Below, piece by piece: positions 46,902 to 56,756 of a stretch of 64,000 nucleotides of DNA; positions within the stretch are counted from its first letter, which is position 1, and each line of letters starts with the position of its first letter. The stretch covers positions 1,489,125 to 1,553,124 of the forward strand of contig JADGDD010000001.1 in the NCBI GenBank assembly GCA_016745075.1. Reading direction: 5' to 3'. This DNA comes from Planctomycetota bacterium (lineage in GTDB: Bacteria; Planctomycetota; UBA11346). Position numbers and translations under genes: made by a program. The notes beneath the pieces were generated by a model, which searched no databases, was not told the DNA's origin, and worked only from the letters and a program-made list of their open reading frames with translations.

Positions 46902-47893
46902 TGTAAATCAGATGCCTGTTTATCTACAAAATATGTCATAAGTTGTTCTACAAGATGTTGACGCTCTTCAGGTTTTTGCTGATCTAACACCCGTAATAAA
47001 TCGAGGTATTCTGCTAAACTTGGTCGCCACCCTTCCACCACAGAACGTTGACCACGCTGTTGCACAAAAGAATCAGCGGCCTGCTCACATAAATCGATAG
47101 ATAGCTGAGGGAAATGCACATGTCCACGCTCCACAAGCCACGTAACCAAGTTTTCTTCTGGAACCGATAATTTATATACCACACAACGACGCAAAAATGC
47201 TGCTGGCAAGACGCGCTCTTCATTTGTTGTTATAACCACCAGTACAGGGGTCTTTTTTATTATTCGCCCTACGTGTGGAACATTAAAGCCACCGTGACCA
47301 AACACATCAAGCAAACCATTAGGAACATCTGTGTCTGCCTTATCTATTTCATCAAGCAATAACACCGTTCCCGAAGATCCTTCTATATGAGGTGGTTGAT
47401 CAGGAGGCAGTTCATTTGCTTCACAATGTTTACAAGCTCCTTCCCAATCAAAAGACCACCATAAGGATTCGGGTTTAATAAAACGCTGTGGAGCTAAACG
47501 CGCAATAACCTCCGCGTGACTCTGACGTTGATCATCGTCACCAGCTTGAAGCGCTCCTTGAATTTGTGCCTCTGCTAAACGAGCAATAGCATCCTCATGC
47601 CAACACAGATCCTGACAGGTACTTGTTGCATCTACGGTTTGGATAACGAAACGCCAACCGAGAATGCTCGCCGCTAAGCGAGCAATTTGACTTTTCCCTA
47701 AACCAGGATCTCCACGCAGTAATAAAGGGCGACCACAAGACAGGGCCGTTCGAATAGCCCAGATGTCTTGATAATTATGTTCTAAAACATGCTGTATTGT
47801 ATCAAACCCAAGACCTCCATTTAAAGAAAAATATTTCGCTTTTTTTTCTATAAGGTTTTCAAATTTTTGATCAGCCTGCACCAGAGTGGTCAT
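46898..47893 (-). CDS. MoxR-type AAA+ ATPase
   Basis: A 331-residue AAA+ protein. Walker A is GDPGLGKS (61-68), Walker B VLLLDEIDKAD (about 177-187), sensor 1 VVITTNEERVLPAAFLRRC with the arginine finger region. An insertion of about 50 residues between strand 2 and Walker B has Cys and His (ACKHCEAN) and acidic residues. MoxR ATPases work with vWA-domain partners to remodel or activate proteins. Overlaps the neighbours on both sides by 4 bp, so it is tightly coupled to the trypsin-like and FGE-domain proteins. Confidence 0.9.
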   Translation of the reverse strand: MTTLVQADQKFENLIEKKAKYFSLNGGLGFDTIQHVLEHNYQDIWAIRTALSCGRPLLLRGDPGLGKSQIARLAASILGWRFVIQTVDATSTCQDLCWHEDAIARLAEAQIQGALQAGDDDQRQSHAEVIARLAPQRFIKPESLWWSFDWEGACKHCEANELPPDQPPHIEGSSGTVLLLDEIDKADTDVPNGLLDVFGHGGFNVPHVGRIIKKTPVLVVITTNEERVLPAAFLRRCVVYKLSVPEENLVTWLVERGHVHFPQLSIDLCEQAADSFVQQRGQRSVVEGWRPSLAEYLDLLRVLDQQKPEERQHLVEQLMTYFVDKQASDLQ

Positions 47894-49371
47894 AATACTG
47901 TACCTTTCCTATTTTGACAGTTCGCTGCCATTTGAAGAATTTGGTCATGGATAAGATGTGGGTCCATTCGGCGTGCCATATCTTCATCGGTATACCAACG
48001 AGCTAATACGGTTGGTCTATATTCGTTTAGCACACTTAACACCTCACTCTCATAACAACCCTCCAATACAAAAGCCTTTCCTCGATCTACTCGCCAACGT
48101 GATTCAAACAAAGACAGTACATCATCAGAACAATAATCCTGTGATATATCTAAACCAAGACTTTCTAATAACTGGCGTTTTAATGAAGGTTTTAATGATA
48201 CTGGTTCTGTTGCATGGCACTCTAATGGAATAACGAGCGGAGTATCTACCCGAGGGTTCCCATTGCCCACTTGCACCTGATTCACTTGGGCAAAACGGCC
48301 GGTTGCCCGTGCAACAGCCAACTCTGCAATACGTATTTCTGCTTCAATTCCAATACCATTTTCACGAAACACAGCACGGCACATTGCATCAATGTCCTGA
48401 CAATCTGAATGTATCGCTAACGGACAGATACAGACAAGAAAAGACCAAATATCCTTAAAACCACCTCTTTTCTTTCGCCTTCCTGCCGCACGAACCCACT
48501 CTAAGAAAACAGTACTTGCATAGGCTCCATCACTGTGAGCACTTTCTACACACAACCCTAGCTGACTTGTAAAGTACGTCTGTATATCATCTTTATTCTC
48601 TTTCTTACTAATAGCCCTCAATTGTTCCAGCTCTCTTGAGCCTTCTGCTGCATATAAAATTTCCTCTTTCCAATGTTCAAGGATCATATCTCGATAATGA
48701 TGTAAATTCGTTTCTGACCATAAATCTGTTGGCAAACCAAAACCTAATAAAACTCGGGAAGGAGCATTACAACGAATTCCAATAAGATCTTCTAACCAAG
48801 AACGGATTTCACATAAACTGAGACAGTACAGTTCATTATTGGTATTCTTTCTTGTTAGTACAATTCCAGCAACAGATCCGTTAAGAATAAGTGGAGCACC
48901 GCTATTACCCGGTTCTGCCAAACAATCTGAGCGCCACAATGGATAATTCGTTTCTTCTTGATACCGAGCAGTAATCGCCCCCTCTTTGATGTTAAGTCCC
49001 TCATTCCAATCAGAACCAGGATACGCGCAGACAATAATTTTAGATAAACCTTCAGATAATGGTGCTGAAGATATTCGCAGGCAATTTTCACAAAAGGTCG
49101 CTTCTTCTGTTTGAAGTAACCATACATCCATTAATTCATGCCGACCACTTTCGTGGTGATCAACAACTGTATACCGAGCTTTTATCTGAGACGGAATCTC
49201 TTTCTTTGTAACCACAAGATACACATCTCGTGGTGTTAAATCATTATTACGAAGCACATGTTGAGCAGTAAGCCAATGATGTGGTGCAATGGCACAAGCT
49301 GTCCCTATTGGTACATCATCCTCTTTGCGAACCACTCGTGCAATTAAATCTCTTACATGTTCCTGTTCCAT
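47890..49371 (-). CDS. Trypsin-like serine protease with C-terminal effector-associated region
   Basis: A 493-residue protein. Residues about 1-200 are a chymotrypsin-fold protease with the triad His38 (LTAQHVL), Asp82 (LMDVWLL) and Ser157 (EPGNSGAPLIL). There is no signal peptide, so it acts in the cytoplasm. The remaining 290 residues are helical then mixed; segments such as FLEWVRAAGRRKKRGGFKDI and the late RVDTPLVIPLECHATEPV recall the VMAP-type proteins of vWA-MoxR systems, without a firm match. AGAGGG precedes the ATG. It lies 10 bp after the Trypco1-type gene and overlaps the MoxR gene by 4 bp. Confidence 0.88.
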   Translation of the reverse strand: MEQEHVRDLIARVVRKEDDVPIGTACAIAPHHWLTAQHVLRNNDLTPRDVYLVVTKKEIPSQIKARYTVVDHHESGRHELMDVWLLQTEEATFCENCLRISSAPLSEGLSKIIVCAYPGSDWNEGLNIKEGAITARYQEETNYPLWRSDCLAEPGNSGAPLILNGSVAGIVLTRKNTNNELYCLSLCEIRSWLEDLIGIRCNAPSRVLLGFGLPTDLWSETNLHHYRDMILEHWKEEILYAAEGSRELEQLRAISKKENKDDIQTYFTSQLGLCVESAHSDGAYASTVFLEWVRAAGRRKKRGGFKDIWSFLVCICPLAIHSDCQDIDAMCRAVFRENGIGIEAEIRIAELAVARATGRFAQVNQVQVGNGNPRVDTPLVIPLECHATEPVSLKPSLKRQLLESLGLDISQDYCSDDVLSLFESRWRVDRGKAFVLEGCYESEVLSVLNEYRPTVLARWYTDEDMARRMDPHLIHDQILQMAANCQNRKGTVL

Positions 49372-49381
49372 AAAGCCCTCT

Positions 49382-49753
49382 CTACTCTGCTTGGGTTTTC
49401 ACCCATTTAGCTTGTACTTTAATTGCAGCAGCGGCTTCACCGCTTATTAACAAAGGGATTCCTGACTTGCCCTTAAACGAAAAAGCAAGTTCAATTGACC
49501 ATTCATCTGGGCCACAATGTTCTAAACCATCCTGTAAACCTGCATGAACCGTTTTGGCTACTGTTACAAGAGAATCCCTTACAAGACCTAACGAGTCCTT
49601 TATATCTTCGGGCACTCCAACTGGAGTTGCATCAGATGGCCCATAAGATGAGGATGAAGAAACACCTTTCACCTCTGGCTCTACCGATGGATCAATCATC
49701 ACATAAATAGTCCCAAATTCTGACTCTATTGTAAGCGGTTCTTCAACAGACAT
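49382..49753 (-). CDS. Trypco1 / CU044_2847-type protein
   Basis: A 123-residue protein. The N-terminal strand pair (LTIESEFGTIYVMID), a Ser-rich linker, a helix (SLGLVRDSLVTVAKTVHAGL) and the end GPDEWSIELAFSFKGKSGIPLLISGEA...KVQAKW fit the trypsin-co-occurring domain 1 pattern, where a -E(V)xFGxKxxxxx- strand pair ends the domain. Such proteins are encoded next to trypsin-like proteases in predicted conflict systems. GGAGAG lies before the ATG. First gene of the set; it probably regulates or presents a target to the protease. Confidence 0.75.
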   Translation of the reverse strand: MSVEEPLTIESEFGTIYVMIDPSVEPEVKGVSSSSSYGPSDATPVGVPEDIKDSLGLVRDSLVTVAKTVHAGLQDGLEHCGPDEWSIELAFSFKGKSGIPLLISGEAAAAIKVQAKWVKTQAE

Positions 49754-50083
49754 CTTTACTCTCCAAAATTTAAATGAATGCCCTCACCTAGGAGCACCCA
49801 CAAAGAGTACAACAAGAGTTTTATATCTACAATTATAAACAAAACATCACCGAAATATTGTGTGGTTCACAAAAATAAAAAAAGACGAAACAATCAAATC
49901 AACCCATTGGTGACAAAGTAATTATACTCACTCAATTTGATAGCACAGGGGATGAACAAGAAAACGAGCTATAAGCAATCTTTTACTACTACCGATTGAG
50001 ATTGCGCTATCCATGAGAAAAACCACCTTACTAACCAGCAACACTTAAATAGGTCATATTCCCATATGAATAGGGGGAAATAC
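49754..50083. other. AT-rich intergenic region upstream of the conflict island
   Basis: No convincing gene. It should hold the promoter of the minus-strand island. A palindrome-like ATTCCCATATGAATAGGGGGAA lies near 50059-50080. I looked for a reverse transcriptase or a template repeat matching the FGE domain ends and saw neither here. Confidence 0.4.
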
Positions 50084-50374
50084 CTATCTAATTGAAAATA
50101 ATTCATGTTTAAATTCTTTTCTGTATCTATCAATGTTCAGACCATATTCTTTCAGAACATGGTCTGAACAACAACAACTCTGAATGGATTCGTACATACA
50201 ACAAGTAAACGGAGAAAGCAAAGAAACGCCATTCACTAGGCACCATTTTATATACTGCTTGATAAATGAATATCTTTCGTAAAAGGTTTTCATATCACAC
50301 GATATATATTTACCTCTCAAACCTAAGAAACTTGAAACCTTACTATTACAATAAAACAGATCCTTAAACTTCAC
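50084..50374 (-). CDS. Possible small Cys-rich protein (doubtful)
   Basis: A 96-codon frame with a GTG start and no clear ribosome site. The product has a CC..C and CCC cluster (LSPFTCCMYESIQSCCCSDH) and a charged tail. An 11-bp inverted repeat (GTTCAGACCAT at 50135-50145, complement at 50159-50169) lies inside it. The region is AT-rich and unlike its neighbours. It may be a real orphan, or the region may instead encode an RNA. Confidence 0.3.
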   Translation of the reverse strand: MKFKDLFYCNSKVSSFLGLRGKYISCDMKTFYERYSFIKQYIKWCLVNGVSLLSPFTCCMYESIQSCCCSDHVLKEYGLNIDRYRKEFKHELFSIR

Positions 50375-50434
50375 TTACATCATTTTATTAATAAATAATT
50401 ACACTTCCAACCCTAACAAACTCATGGAACTACA

Positions 50435-51793
50435 ATGACCGACTTACTCTCAACATTTCAAAATCAACTCGTACGCTTACGTGCTGATGACACTGCTTCC
50501 GCATTATGTCTAGGCATCACTTCTGGAGCATCTCCACAGGTTGCACTACAAGCACCATGCAGCCCAAGCAATGACGGGTATGACGAACAAATCTGGCAAA
50601 TAGTCAAAACACCATATCCATTTATGGGCTTCAAAGCAAAAAAAGGTACAATAGAACTTTACCTTAACGGTCATACCATCACTGGAGCAATTGATCTTGC
50701 ACCCAACACTCATTACCCTTACACAGGAACGGCATGGGAGGCCACTGGCACAGCGCCAACGGCAGCTAATTTTTCACTTGCTTGTAAAGGTCAGATATTA
50801 AAAGCCGATCATGTCCTCCTCTCAAGAAATTCGAACAGCCTAGAACTCATAGCAAACACCCCGTCTACTCAAACAAACTGGACAATTGAAACCGTTCCTT
50901 TTTTACCCTACCCCTATGCTGACTGGAGCGAAAAACCAACCCAACAACAACTAACTGGATGGCCTTTAAGCGATAAAGAAGCACTATTTATCACGAAACA
51001 TGGAAGCAAATGCATACCTAAAAACGCGCAACAACTAATCCCGAGAATTCCATGCCCTCAAATCTTATCTCAGGGTAATGATTATAAAACAGACTCTTCC
51101 TATTCATTTAATAACCCCTACCTAGTCTGGCATCGGTCATTGCTGGAATACGTTCGGCAATTACCAAGAGAGAACGACATCCTTTTAGCTGGTGACAGCA
51201 TTACCATGCAATGGAATGGGGGAATCTGGTTCCCAGTTCCAACATTACCTTTCATACCACCGTGGAGCAATCATTTTGCCCAATATACAACAGTAAACTT
51301 AGGCTACGGTGGAGACACTACTGAGTCTCTATTATGGCGACTCGATCACGGAGCTCTCGACGGTGGCGAGCCAATAATGCTGCAACCTCGCCTTATTATA
51401 CTTGCCATAGGCACCAACGATGTTGGTAAAATGGCTCAATATCCAAATATCACTTCTCAAAATATAGCAGATGGCATTAAACTCTGTGCCCAAAATTTAC
51501 ATCAACGGTGCCCTCAAGCAAAAATATTACTTGTACATATTTTGCCACGATACGACAGCCAAGACCCAGATGGAACAAAATGTGCCGCCGTCCGGTCAGC
51601 AGTCAAAAGTCTCAATCTTAACAACACCATCAGCAATCTTAGTGAAATAGACTTAACCCAATATTTTCCAAATACTGAAGAGAAAATCACAGAATATTAT
51701 TCAGATCGCTTACACCTGAAAGCAGCCGGCTACAAAGTGTACGCTGACAATATCGCTGAAAAAGTGAATTCACTCCTAAGTCCCACTGGATGA
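50435..51793 (+). CDS. SGNH/GDSL-family hydrolase
   Basis: A 452-residue protein. The C-terminal half (about 240-452) is an SGNH hydrolase: block I LAGDSITMQWNG with the nucleophile Ser, block II LGYGGDTTESLLWRL, block III AIGTNDVG and block V SDRLHLKAAGY with Asp and His. This order resembles platelet-activating-factor acetylhydrolase-like esterases. The first about 220 residues are beta-rich and not recognised; they could be a binding domain. No signal peptide is evident. It stands alone; the substrate is unknown. Confidence 0.85.
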   Translation: MTDLLSTFQNQLVRLRADDTASALCLGITSGASPQVALQAPCSPSNDGYDEQIWQIVKTPYPFMGFKAKKGTIELYLNGHTITGAIDLAPNTHYPYTGTAWEATGTAPTAANFSLACKGQILKADHVLLSRNSNSLELIANTPSTQTNWTIETVPFLPYPYADWSEKPTQQQLTGWPLSDKEALFITKHGSKCIPKNAQQLIPRIPCPQILSQGNDYKTDSSYSFNNPYLVWHRSLLEYVRQLPRENDILLAGDSITMQWNGGIWFPVPTLPFIPPWSNHFAQYTTVNLGYGGDTTESLLWRLDHGALDGGEPIMLQPRLIILAIGTNDVGKMAQYPNITSQNIADGIKLCAQNLHQRCPQAKILLVHILPRYDSQDPDGTKCAAVRSAVKSLNLNNTISNLSEIDLTQYFPNTEEKITEYYSDRLHLKAAGYKVYADNIAEKVNSLLSPTG

Positions 51794-51942
51794 CAGGTGC
51801 ATACAACTCAAAACAAGCAACATTCCGTACTGATCACGCCTGCTTCCTATGCACAGCGGATACGTAACAAATAGTATCTCGTACTATCATGAAGGACAAA
51901 ATCACCAAAACATCTAAGCGAAAATCATTCACCAAGATAACA

Positions 51943-52096
51943 AAAATGAAGCTAATGGGTGCAGAGTAACTGACCGCATTATTGTAGGGTATGGAAGTCC
52001 TTGTTCTTATTGCTTCACAAAATGAAGCTAATGGGTGCAGAGTAACTGACCGCATTATTGTAGGGTATGGAAGTCCTTGTTCTTATTGCTTCACAA
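51943..52096. repeat. 76-bp tandem duplication
   Basis: Two adjacent copies (51943-52018 and 52019-52094, homology extending to 52096) appear identical, containing GGGTGCAGAGTAACTGACC. It lies between the SGNH gene and the secreted-protein operon. The identity implies a recent slippage or recombination event. The rest of 51794-52149 shows no gene I would support. Confidence 0.92.
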
Positions 52097-52149
52097 GATG
52101 CAGCTGTACATGACAGCCCCTCGCCTACAGCCATGAGATCATTCACATC

Positions 52150-55100
52150 TCAATCTGTGAGATGAACTACATACGGTTCTTTTCTTGAAAGCAAGGAGCG
52201 CAAACGTTCATTTAGCGACAGGTCAGGGAGAGATAATGAGACCGTACCTAGAGGAATCATAGCATTTGAAATATCAAACCGCTTTTGTCCTGGAGGAATA
52301 AGGAGCTGTATCATATGTTTATCATCCCTATTCGTATCCGCTTGATGTGCATAGATTGGAAGATGCGTTGGGGTCGTGAACGCTGGGTTTATGACAAGCG
52401 TAACGGGTTTCTTTGAATCAGTTACTGGAACAAAAGACACCTCACTGAGCGGGAGCCTTCCTTCTATTTCTATATATACAGTTGAAGTGCCTTGTATATG
52501 AATACCGTTTTCTCTATCATCCAACAACGTTACTGTCACCTGTTTTTGAGGGGCTATTTGAGACGACGGTAGTGATTCAAGATAAAGGCTGCCAACACTT
52601 TTAGAAAGAGTTATTTGATATAGGTCCTTACCAAGAGGTGTTAAATGTGCCGCATCAAGAGACATAGATGAATCTAACCCTATGGCACAAAACTTTAATA
52701 CGCAAAAGCTTTCCAATGATGTCTGACGGCTTGTTATATGAAAATCAATTCTTGCTGTTTCACCTTGTTTGATTTTCTTTTTCTCTGGAGATAGGCTACA
52801 TATATAAGAATTCTTTGGCATCCGTATACTATGTTGACGAATATTCTCTGCTGGTAAAAGGGCCTGCGATGCTGCAAGCAGTTGCACCACACATTCATCT
52901 CCAAATGTCAGGTAATTATGTATAGGCAACACCCCTCTCTGCTGGCCAGCGGGGATATGGAGACGGCCATACTCAGGTAAGCGTTCTGTAAAGAAGCGTA
53001 TTTCATAATCTATATCAACATCTGCAAAAACACCGTCATCTGTCTGTACATATATATCGTTAAAACGTGCATGCACATCTTTTTGATTCCATTCGCTGAC
53101 TTGTGAATGAAATCGAAAGCGTGGCAGCGGCTGTTCTTTATTGCTTACAAAAATATGGGCCGGATACTCATACGCCGATAGAGCATCAGCAGATATTGTC
53201 ATACGATAGTCACTCGTATCTTCTGGCACAATGTGACTAATAAACATGAGCTGTTCAGATGCTCTTTTTACACGCACAGTGCGTTCATCTTGCCAAATAA
53301 ATATATTCTCATCAGTATCCAATGCTTCTAATGAAAAATGCACTCCTCGTTGCAGTGACTCTGGGTAATCCAAATGAAGAGTATATGGCTGGCTCATGTG
53401 GAGAGATAGAGGTGTACTCTCACCTTCCTGAATCATCTGATAGACGGGAACTATGGCAGATAGACCAACGGCCCTCGATTCGTTGCTAACCGTAGGAATT
53501 TGCGATGGAGAAACGATATCTCCCTTCATCACAGGACGCTCCATCAGGCGCTTCGATGGATACGCATAAAAAGAATTCAATACAACAGAAGCGTAACCTT
53601 GAGAGACATTTTCAGACCATTCATATGGTAGAAATAGACGCTGTGGGAAAGACCAGTCATAACAAACATCTTGTAGCGCAGCATTGTGTATACCACTAGA
53701 TAAGTGAACAGAAAAAGGCTCTATTGTTTTAGTAGAAGATTGAATATCAAAACTATGATCATCTCCATTAACAGGAAAAATCAACGGACGGCCTTCCGCG
53801 ACCTTGACACATACTTGAGAACAATACTCAGAACGAATTGCAGTTGTTGCACTAGCTCTCAAGACAACTTCAATATCTGTAAATTTTTGCGTTTTTTCTT
53901 GGTCTAAATACAAAGACTCAATCCACTGCTGTTTTTTCTTCAATAATTTCGTACGAATCTCCCCTCTTACCAAATGTCGCTTATTACCACCTGCTGTTTG
54001 AGCAAAAACATCATATACAACCTCAGCATTTTTGGTTAATGCTGCCTGGCTACGGTGCCATTGTGTCACAAGATCTAACCGGTATCCTTTCTGATCTTTT
54101 TGCATGCGAGCCTGAGTTAGTTCAGCTCGGTGTTGTTTCAAAGGACGGTCTTGCTGATAGAGTTCACATTGAAACGCAATATTCTGTTTGCCACCTGCTG
54201 GTACATGTATTTCCAATCGAGCACCATAGCCTAATAGAGAACGAGGAACAGACACTCCACCAGCATGCAAGTCGTCGTCAGACAACATGTACAAAGACTT
54301 TTTCATTTCAATGTTTTCAATCGAATAATAATAAGTAGTTGTCTTATCAGATACTATGAATGGCACCCACACAGACTCTGTATCATCCGTATATACAATC
54401 GCTTGATGAAGAAACCCATCTCCTTCTTCATATATATGTTCTAATTGCGACTGCGGTGCATACATCAATGGCTGCGAACAACACTTCCATGAACGGAAAA
54501 ACTGAGTTCCTTCCATGAGAGGCGTAAACGCGAAACTATTACGCTGCTCTTTTTGAAAGCATTCTCGCTCTGCTACAATAGAAAGATCTTGCTGAGATTC
54601 TGCTGAAACAGAACACATAAAGAGACCATCCCACGATTGTGTCTCCGTATTATAAAGTTGCTGCTGCAATTGTGGCCCACAAAGAATGTCTTCTTGTCCC
54701 AAAGAGGATAAACGAAGGCGCAATCCAGCAGCATAAGGCGATATGCGTATAGATAATGTTTGCGTGGCAGTATTATACCCGAACACACTCATATCAAAAA
54801 TGCATACTTCTTGTTGCGCTACAAGTGAACTATTTTCATTCATCAAGCGGTGTTCTACGGTATGTTTCCCTGTTTTTTCTGAGCATATCTGTACATCTTT
54901 CCCGTATGCTGTTGTCTCTGTTTGAATAAACAATTCCGCATGACTTGTGCAAATAGTTTGACTCAGTACACGGCCAAAAACAGGAGCTGTATCAGGATAC
55001 CCACGCCCACAGATGCGAGGTTCATAAAAGGTGACTTCTGATACAGCAATACGTGCTGTAGCCTGAACTACTCCATTCTCTTGAATAACTTTAATGACAT

Positions 55101-55542
55101 AATAACCGGGTTGCCTAAAACAAAATTCTGACTGTTCATCTTGTGCACATTCTTGTGTAAAAGCGATACTCTCATCAGGAGCTTCAATCAACAAGAAACC
55201 TCTGATCTCTGTTTGCAGTAACAAGCTATCACCGATCTGTACGGAAAGATATGCATCATCTCGTATAACAAACGGCTTCCATACAACAACTTCGCTGGTG
55301 CGATTTGCCACAGATACAGGCATACCATGAGCGTCAAGCTCTGTGCCTTTATATGGAGAGAGAAACGAATGATAGAGAACGGCCTCCTCTTGCCTTGGTT
55401 CGACTCTTGGCTGCCCTAAAGAAGGTTGTCTTTCATCATCATTTTGTTTTGTGGTTAGCTCGCTATCTTCATTATTACTACTAGAAAGCCAAACAACACA
55501 CACACATATTCCACACAAAAATAGTGCACAAATACGTTTCAT
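52150..55542 (-). CDS. Large secreted protein of unknown function (1130 residues)
   Basis: Begins with a signal or anchor sequence (MKRICALFLCGICVCVVWLS), then a charged linker. The rest is mostly beta-strand in character with many short domains; I recognise no catalytic motif. It could be an array of Ig-like or carbohydrate-binding-type domains. Its ATG overlaps the stop of the 405-residue gene by 4 bp; GGTGG precedes the start. It is the last gene of a three-gene operon of exported proteins and likely acts at the cell surface or periplasm with them. Confidence 0.8.
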   Translation of the reverse strand: MKRICALFLCGICVCVVWLSSSNNEDSELTTKQNDDERQPSLGQPRVEPRQEEAVLYHSFLSPYKGTELDAHGMPVSVANRTSEVVVWKPFVIRDDAYLSVQIGDSLLLQTEIRGFLLIEAPDESIAFTQECAQDEQSEFCFRQPGYYVIKVIQENGVVQATARIAVSEVTFYEPRICGRGYPDTAPVFGRVLSQTICTSHAELFIQTETTAYGKDVQICSEKTGKHTVEHRLMNENSSLVAQQEVCIFDMSVFGYNTATQTLSIRISPYAAGLRLRLSSLGQEDILCGPQLQQQLYNTETQSWDGLFMCSVSAESQQDLSIVAERECFQKEQRNSFAFTPLMEGTQFFRSWKCCSQPLMYAPQSQLEHIYEEGDGFLHQAIVYTDDTESVWVPFIVSDKTTTYYYSIENIEMKKSLYMLSDDDLHAGGVSVPRSLLGYGARLEIHVPAGGKQNIAFQCELYQQDRPLKQHRAELTQARMQKDQKGYRLDLVTQWHRSQAALTKNAEVVYDVFAQTAGGNKRHLVRGEIRTKLLKKKQQWIESLYLDQEKTQKFTDIEVVLRASATTAIRSEYCSQVCVKVAEGRPLIFPVNGDDHSFDIQSSTKTIEPFSVHLSSGIHNAALQDVCYDWSFPQRLFLPYEWSENVSQGYASVVLNSFYAYPSKRLMERPVMKGDIVSPSQIPTVSNESRAVGLSAIVPVYQMIQEGESTPLSLHMSQPYTLHLDYPESLQRGVHFSLEALDTDENIFIWQDERTVRVKRASEQLMFISHIVPEDTSDYRMTISADALSAYEYPAHIFVSNKEQPLPRFRFHSQVSEWNQKDVHARFNDIYVQTDDGVFADVDIDYEIRFFTERLPEYGRLHIPAGQQRGVLPIHNYLTFGDECVVQLLAASQALLPAENIRQHSIRMPKNSYICSLSPEKKKIKQGETARIDFHITSRQTSLESFCVLKFCAIGLDSSMSLDAAHLTPLGKDLYQITLSKSVGSLYLESLPSSQIAPQKQVTVTLLDDRENGIHIQGTSTVYIEIEGRLPLSEVSFVPVTDSKKPVTLVINPAFTTPTHLPIYAHQADTNRDDKHMIQLLIPPGQKRFDISNAMIPLGTVSLSLPDLSLNERLRSLLSRKEPYVVHLTD

Positions 55543-56756
55543 CGACCACCGGGAATTATCTTCTGAGCAAAAGTTACAGTCACGCTTGCCGTGCCAGTAA
55601 AACCAGCTTTATTTTCAGTTGTTTCAAGCAAAATGACTTTCGTACCTTCTTCTCGAGTTACAGGAACCGTCATCGTAAATGTTCCTTTATACGGATATTG
55701 TCGCCAAAACCCTTCACCTTCGTCTTCTCCAGCTATTACAGCTACCTTGGTGTCTTGTCCGTCAATTGTTGCTGTGATAGATTCTATATTGGCTTCCGTT
55801 CCCGAAACATTGTCTGCAATAGCGTCATAAATCTCACCGCTAATTGTCACCTTTGTCTTCTCTTTATTTGCATCGGGCTTTGTTACTTCCGTAAGTACAA
55901 TAATTGGACGAGGCGTAGACACGGGCAGGACAGAAGTCGCAACAGGAGCACTATCAGGGTCCGTCGGATCTGAAGGAACCACCCACTCTAAACGTATGGG
56001 ACTGAGCGCACAGCTATCAGAACTGGAACGAGCGTTATCTCCTGATACAGAAACACTGATCGACACAAGCCCGGGAGTGATTCCTTCTACATAGAATGTT
56101 TGTAGATATTCCTTACCATTAAAAGAAAAACCTAAATCCTCTATTGGAAAACTTGTTGCAGAATCAATAAAATCACCGCCACCCTCACTACCTGCCACTG
56201 CCTTATTACGATCAATCGCCTTATCTTTCGTCCAAAGACGTAAAGACCCCGATAGTTCAGGGTATGGCTCTGCTTCTGCCGGCGGGGTTATATCATTGGG
56301 GTTATTACTACTATAAGAAAAACTCACTAACACGTTTTCTATTTCATTCACATTCTTATTACTGCCTCCCTCTTGAGTTTTATCCACACCAATCTTTACA
56401 AGAACTGGAATAAACTGACCACCACCCTCTGAGACACTCTTATCAAGATCCTCTTCTTCACCAGTGATGAGATCAAAACCATCAAAAAAGTCAGCGATAC
56501 CATCACCATCGCTATCACCACTGTTATCCATGAAAATTTTTCCTGGCGCATCCTCTTCCGTTTCTACGTCCTCAGTCAAATTAGCCTCTCCTGGACGAAA
56601 AAAACTGTTATCATTATTACTGTCTATGATAATGTTTGCGACAAGCACCGGTACAGGCACTTCCTCTTCTGAACCAGGGGTAGGATCTGGCTCTGCACCG
56701 ATAAGCGCTGTCATACAACACAAAAAGACGAGAAGCTTTGATACGATATGTTTCAT
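55539..56756 (-). CDS. Secreted protein with calcium-binding-type DxDxDG motif (405 residues)
   Basis: Signal peptide MKHIVSKLLVFLCCMTALIGA, probably cut before EPDP. The N-terminal part is acidic and holds DNSGDSDGDGIADFFDGFD, like thrombospondin-type-3 or dockerin-like calcium loops. SVSEGGGQFIPVLVKIGVD follows. The C-terminal part is beta-rich (VSISVSVSGDNAR; then TITGEIYDAIAD-like KVTISGEIYDAIADN; TFTMTVPVTREEGT). A diverged fragment of the same kind of sequence lies at 59930-60048. Overlaps both operon partners by 4 bp. Role unknown. Confidence 0.8.
   Translation of the reverse strand: MKHIVSKLLVFLCCMTALIGAEPDPTPGSEEEVPVPVLVANIIIDSNNDNSFFRPGEANLTEDVETEEDAPGKIFMDNSGDSDGDGIADFFDGFDLITGEEEDLDKSVSEGGGQFIPVLVKIGVDKTQEGGSNKNVNEIENVLVSFSYSSNNPNDITPPAEAEPYPELSGSLRLWTKDKAIDRNKAVAGSEGGGDFIDSATSFPIEDLGFSFNGKEYLQTFYVEGITPGLVSISVSVSGDNARSSSDSCALSPIRLEWVVPSDPTDPDSAPVATSVLPVSTPRPIIVLTEVTKPDANKEKTKVTISGEIYDAIADNVSGTEANIESITATIDGQDTKVAVIAGEDEGEGFWRQYPYKGTFTMTVPVTREEGTKVILLETTENKAGFTGTASVTVTFAQKIIPGGR

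Noticed and set aside
49754..50434. Diversity-generating retroelement parts near the FGE genes
   Set aside because: No reverse-transcriptase motif and no repeat of the FGE 3' ends were found in this stretch.
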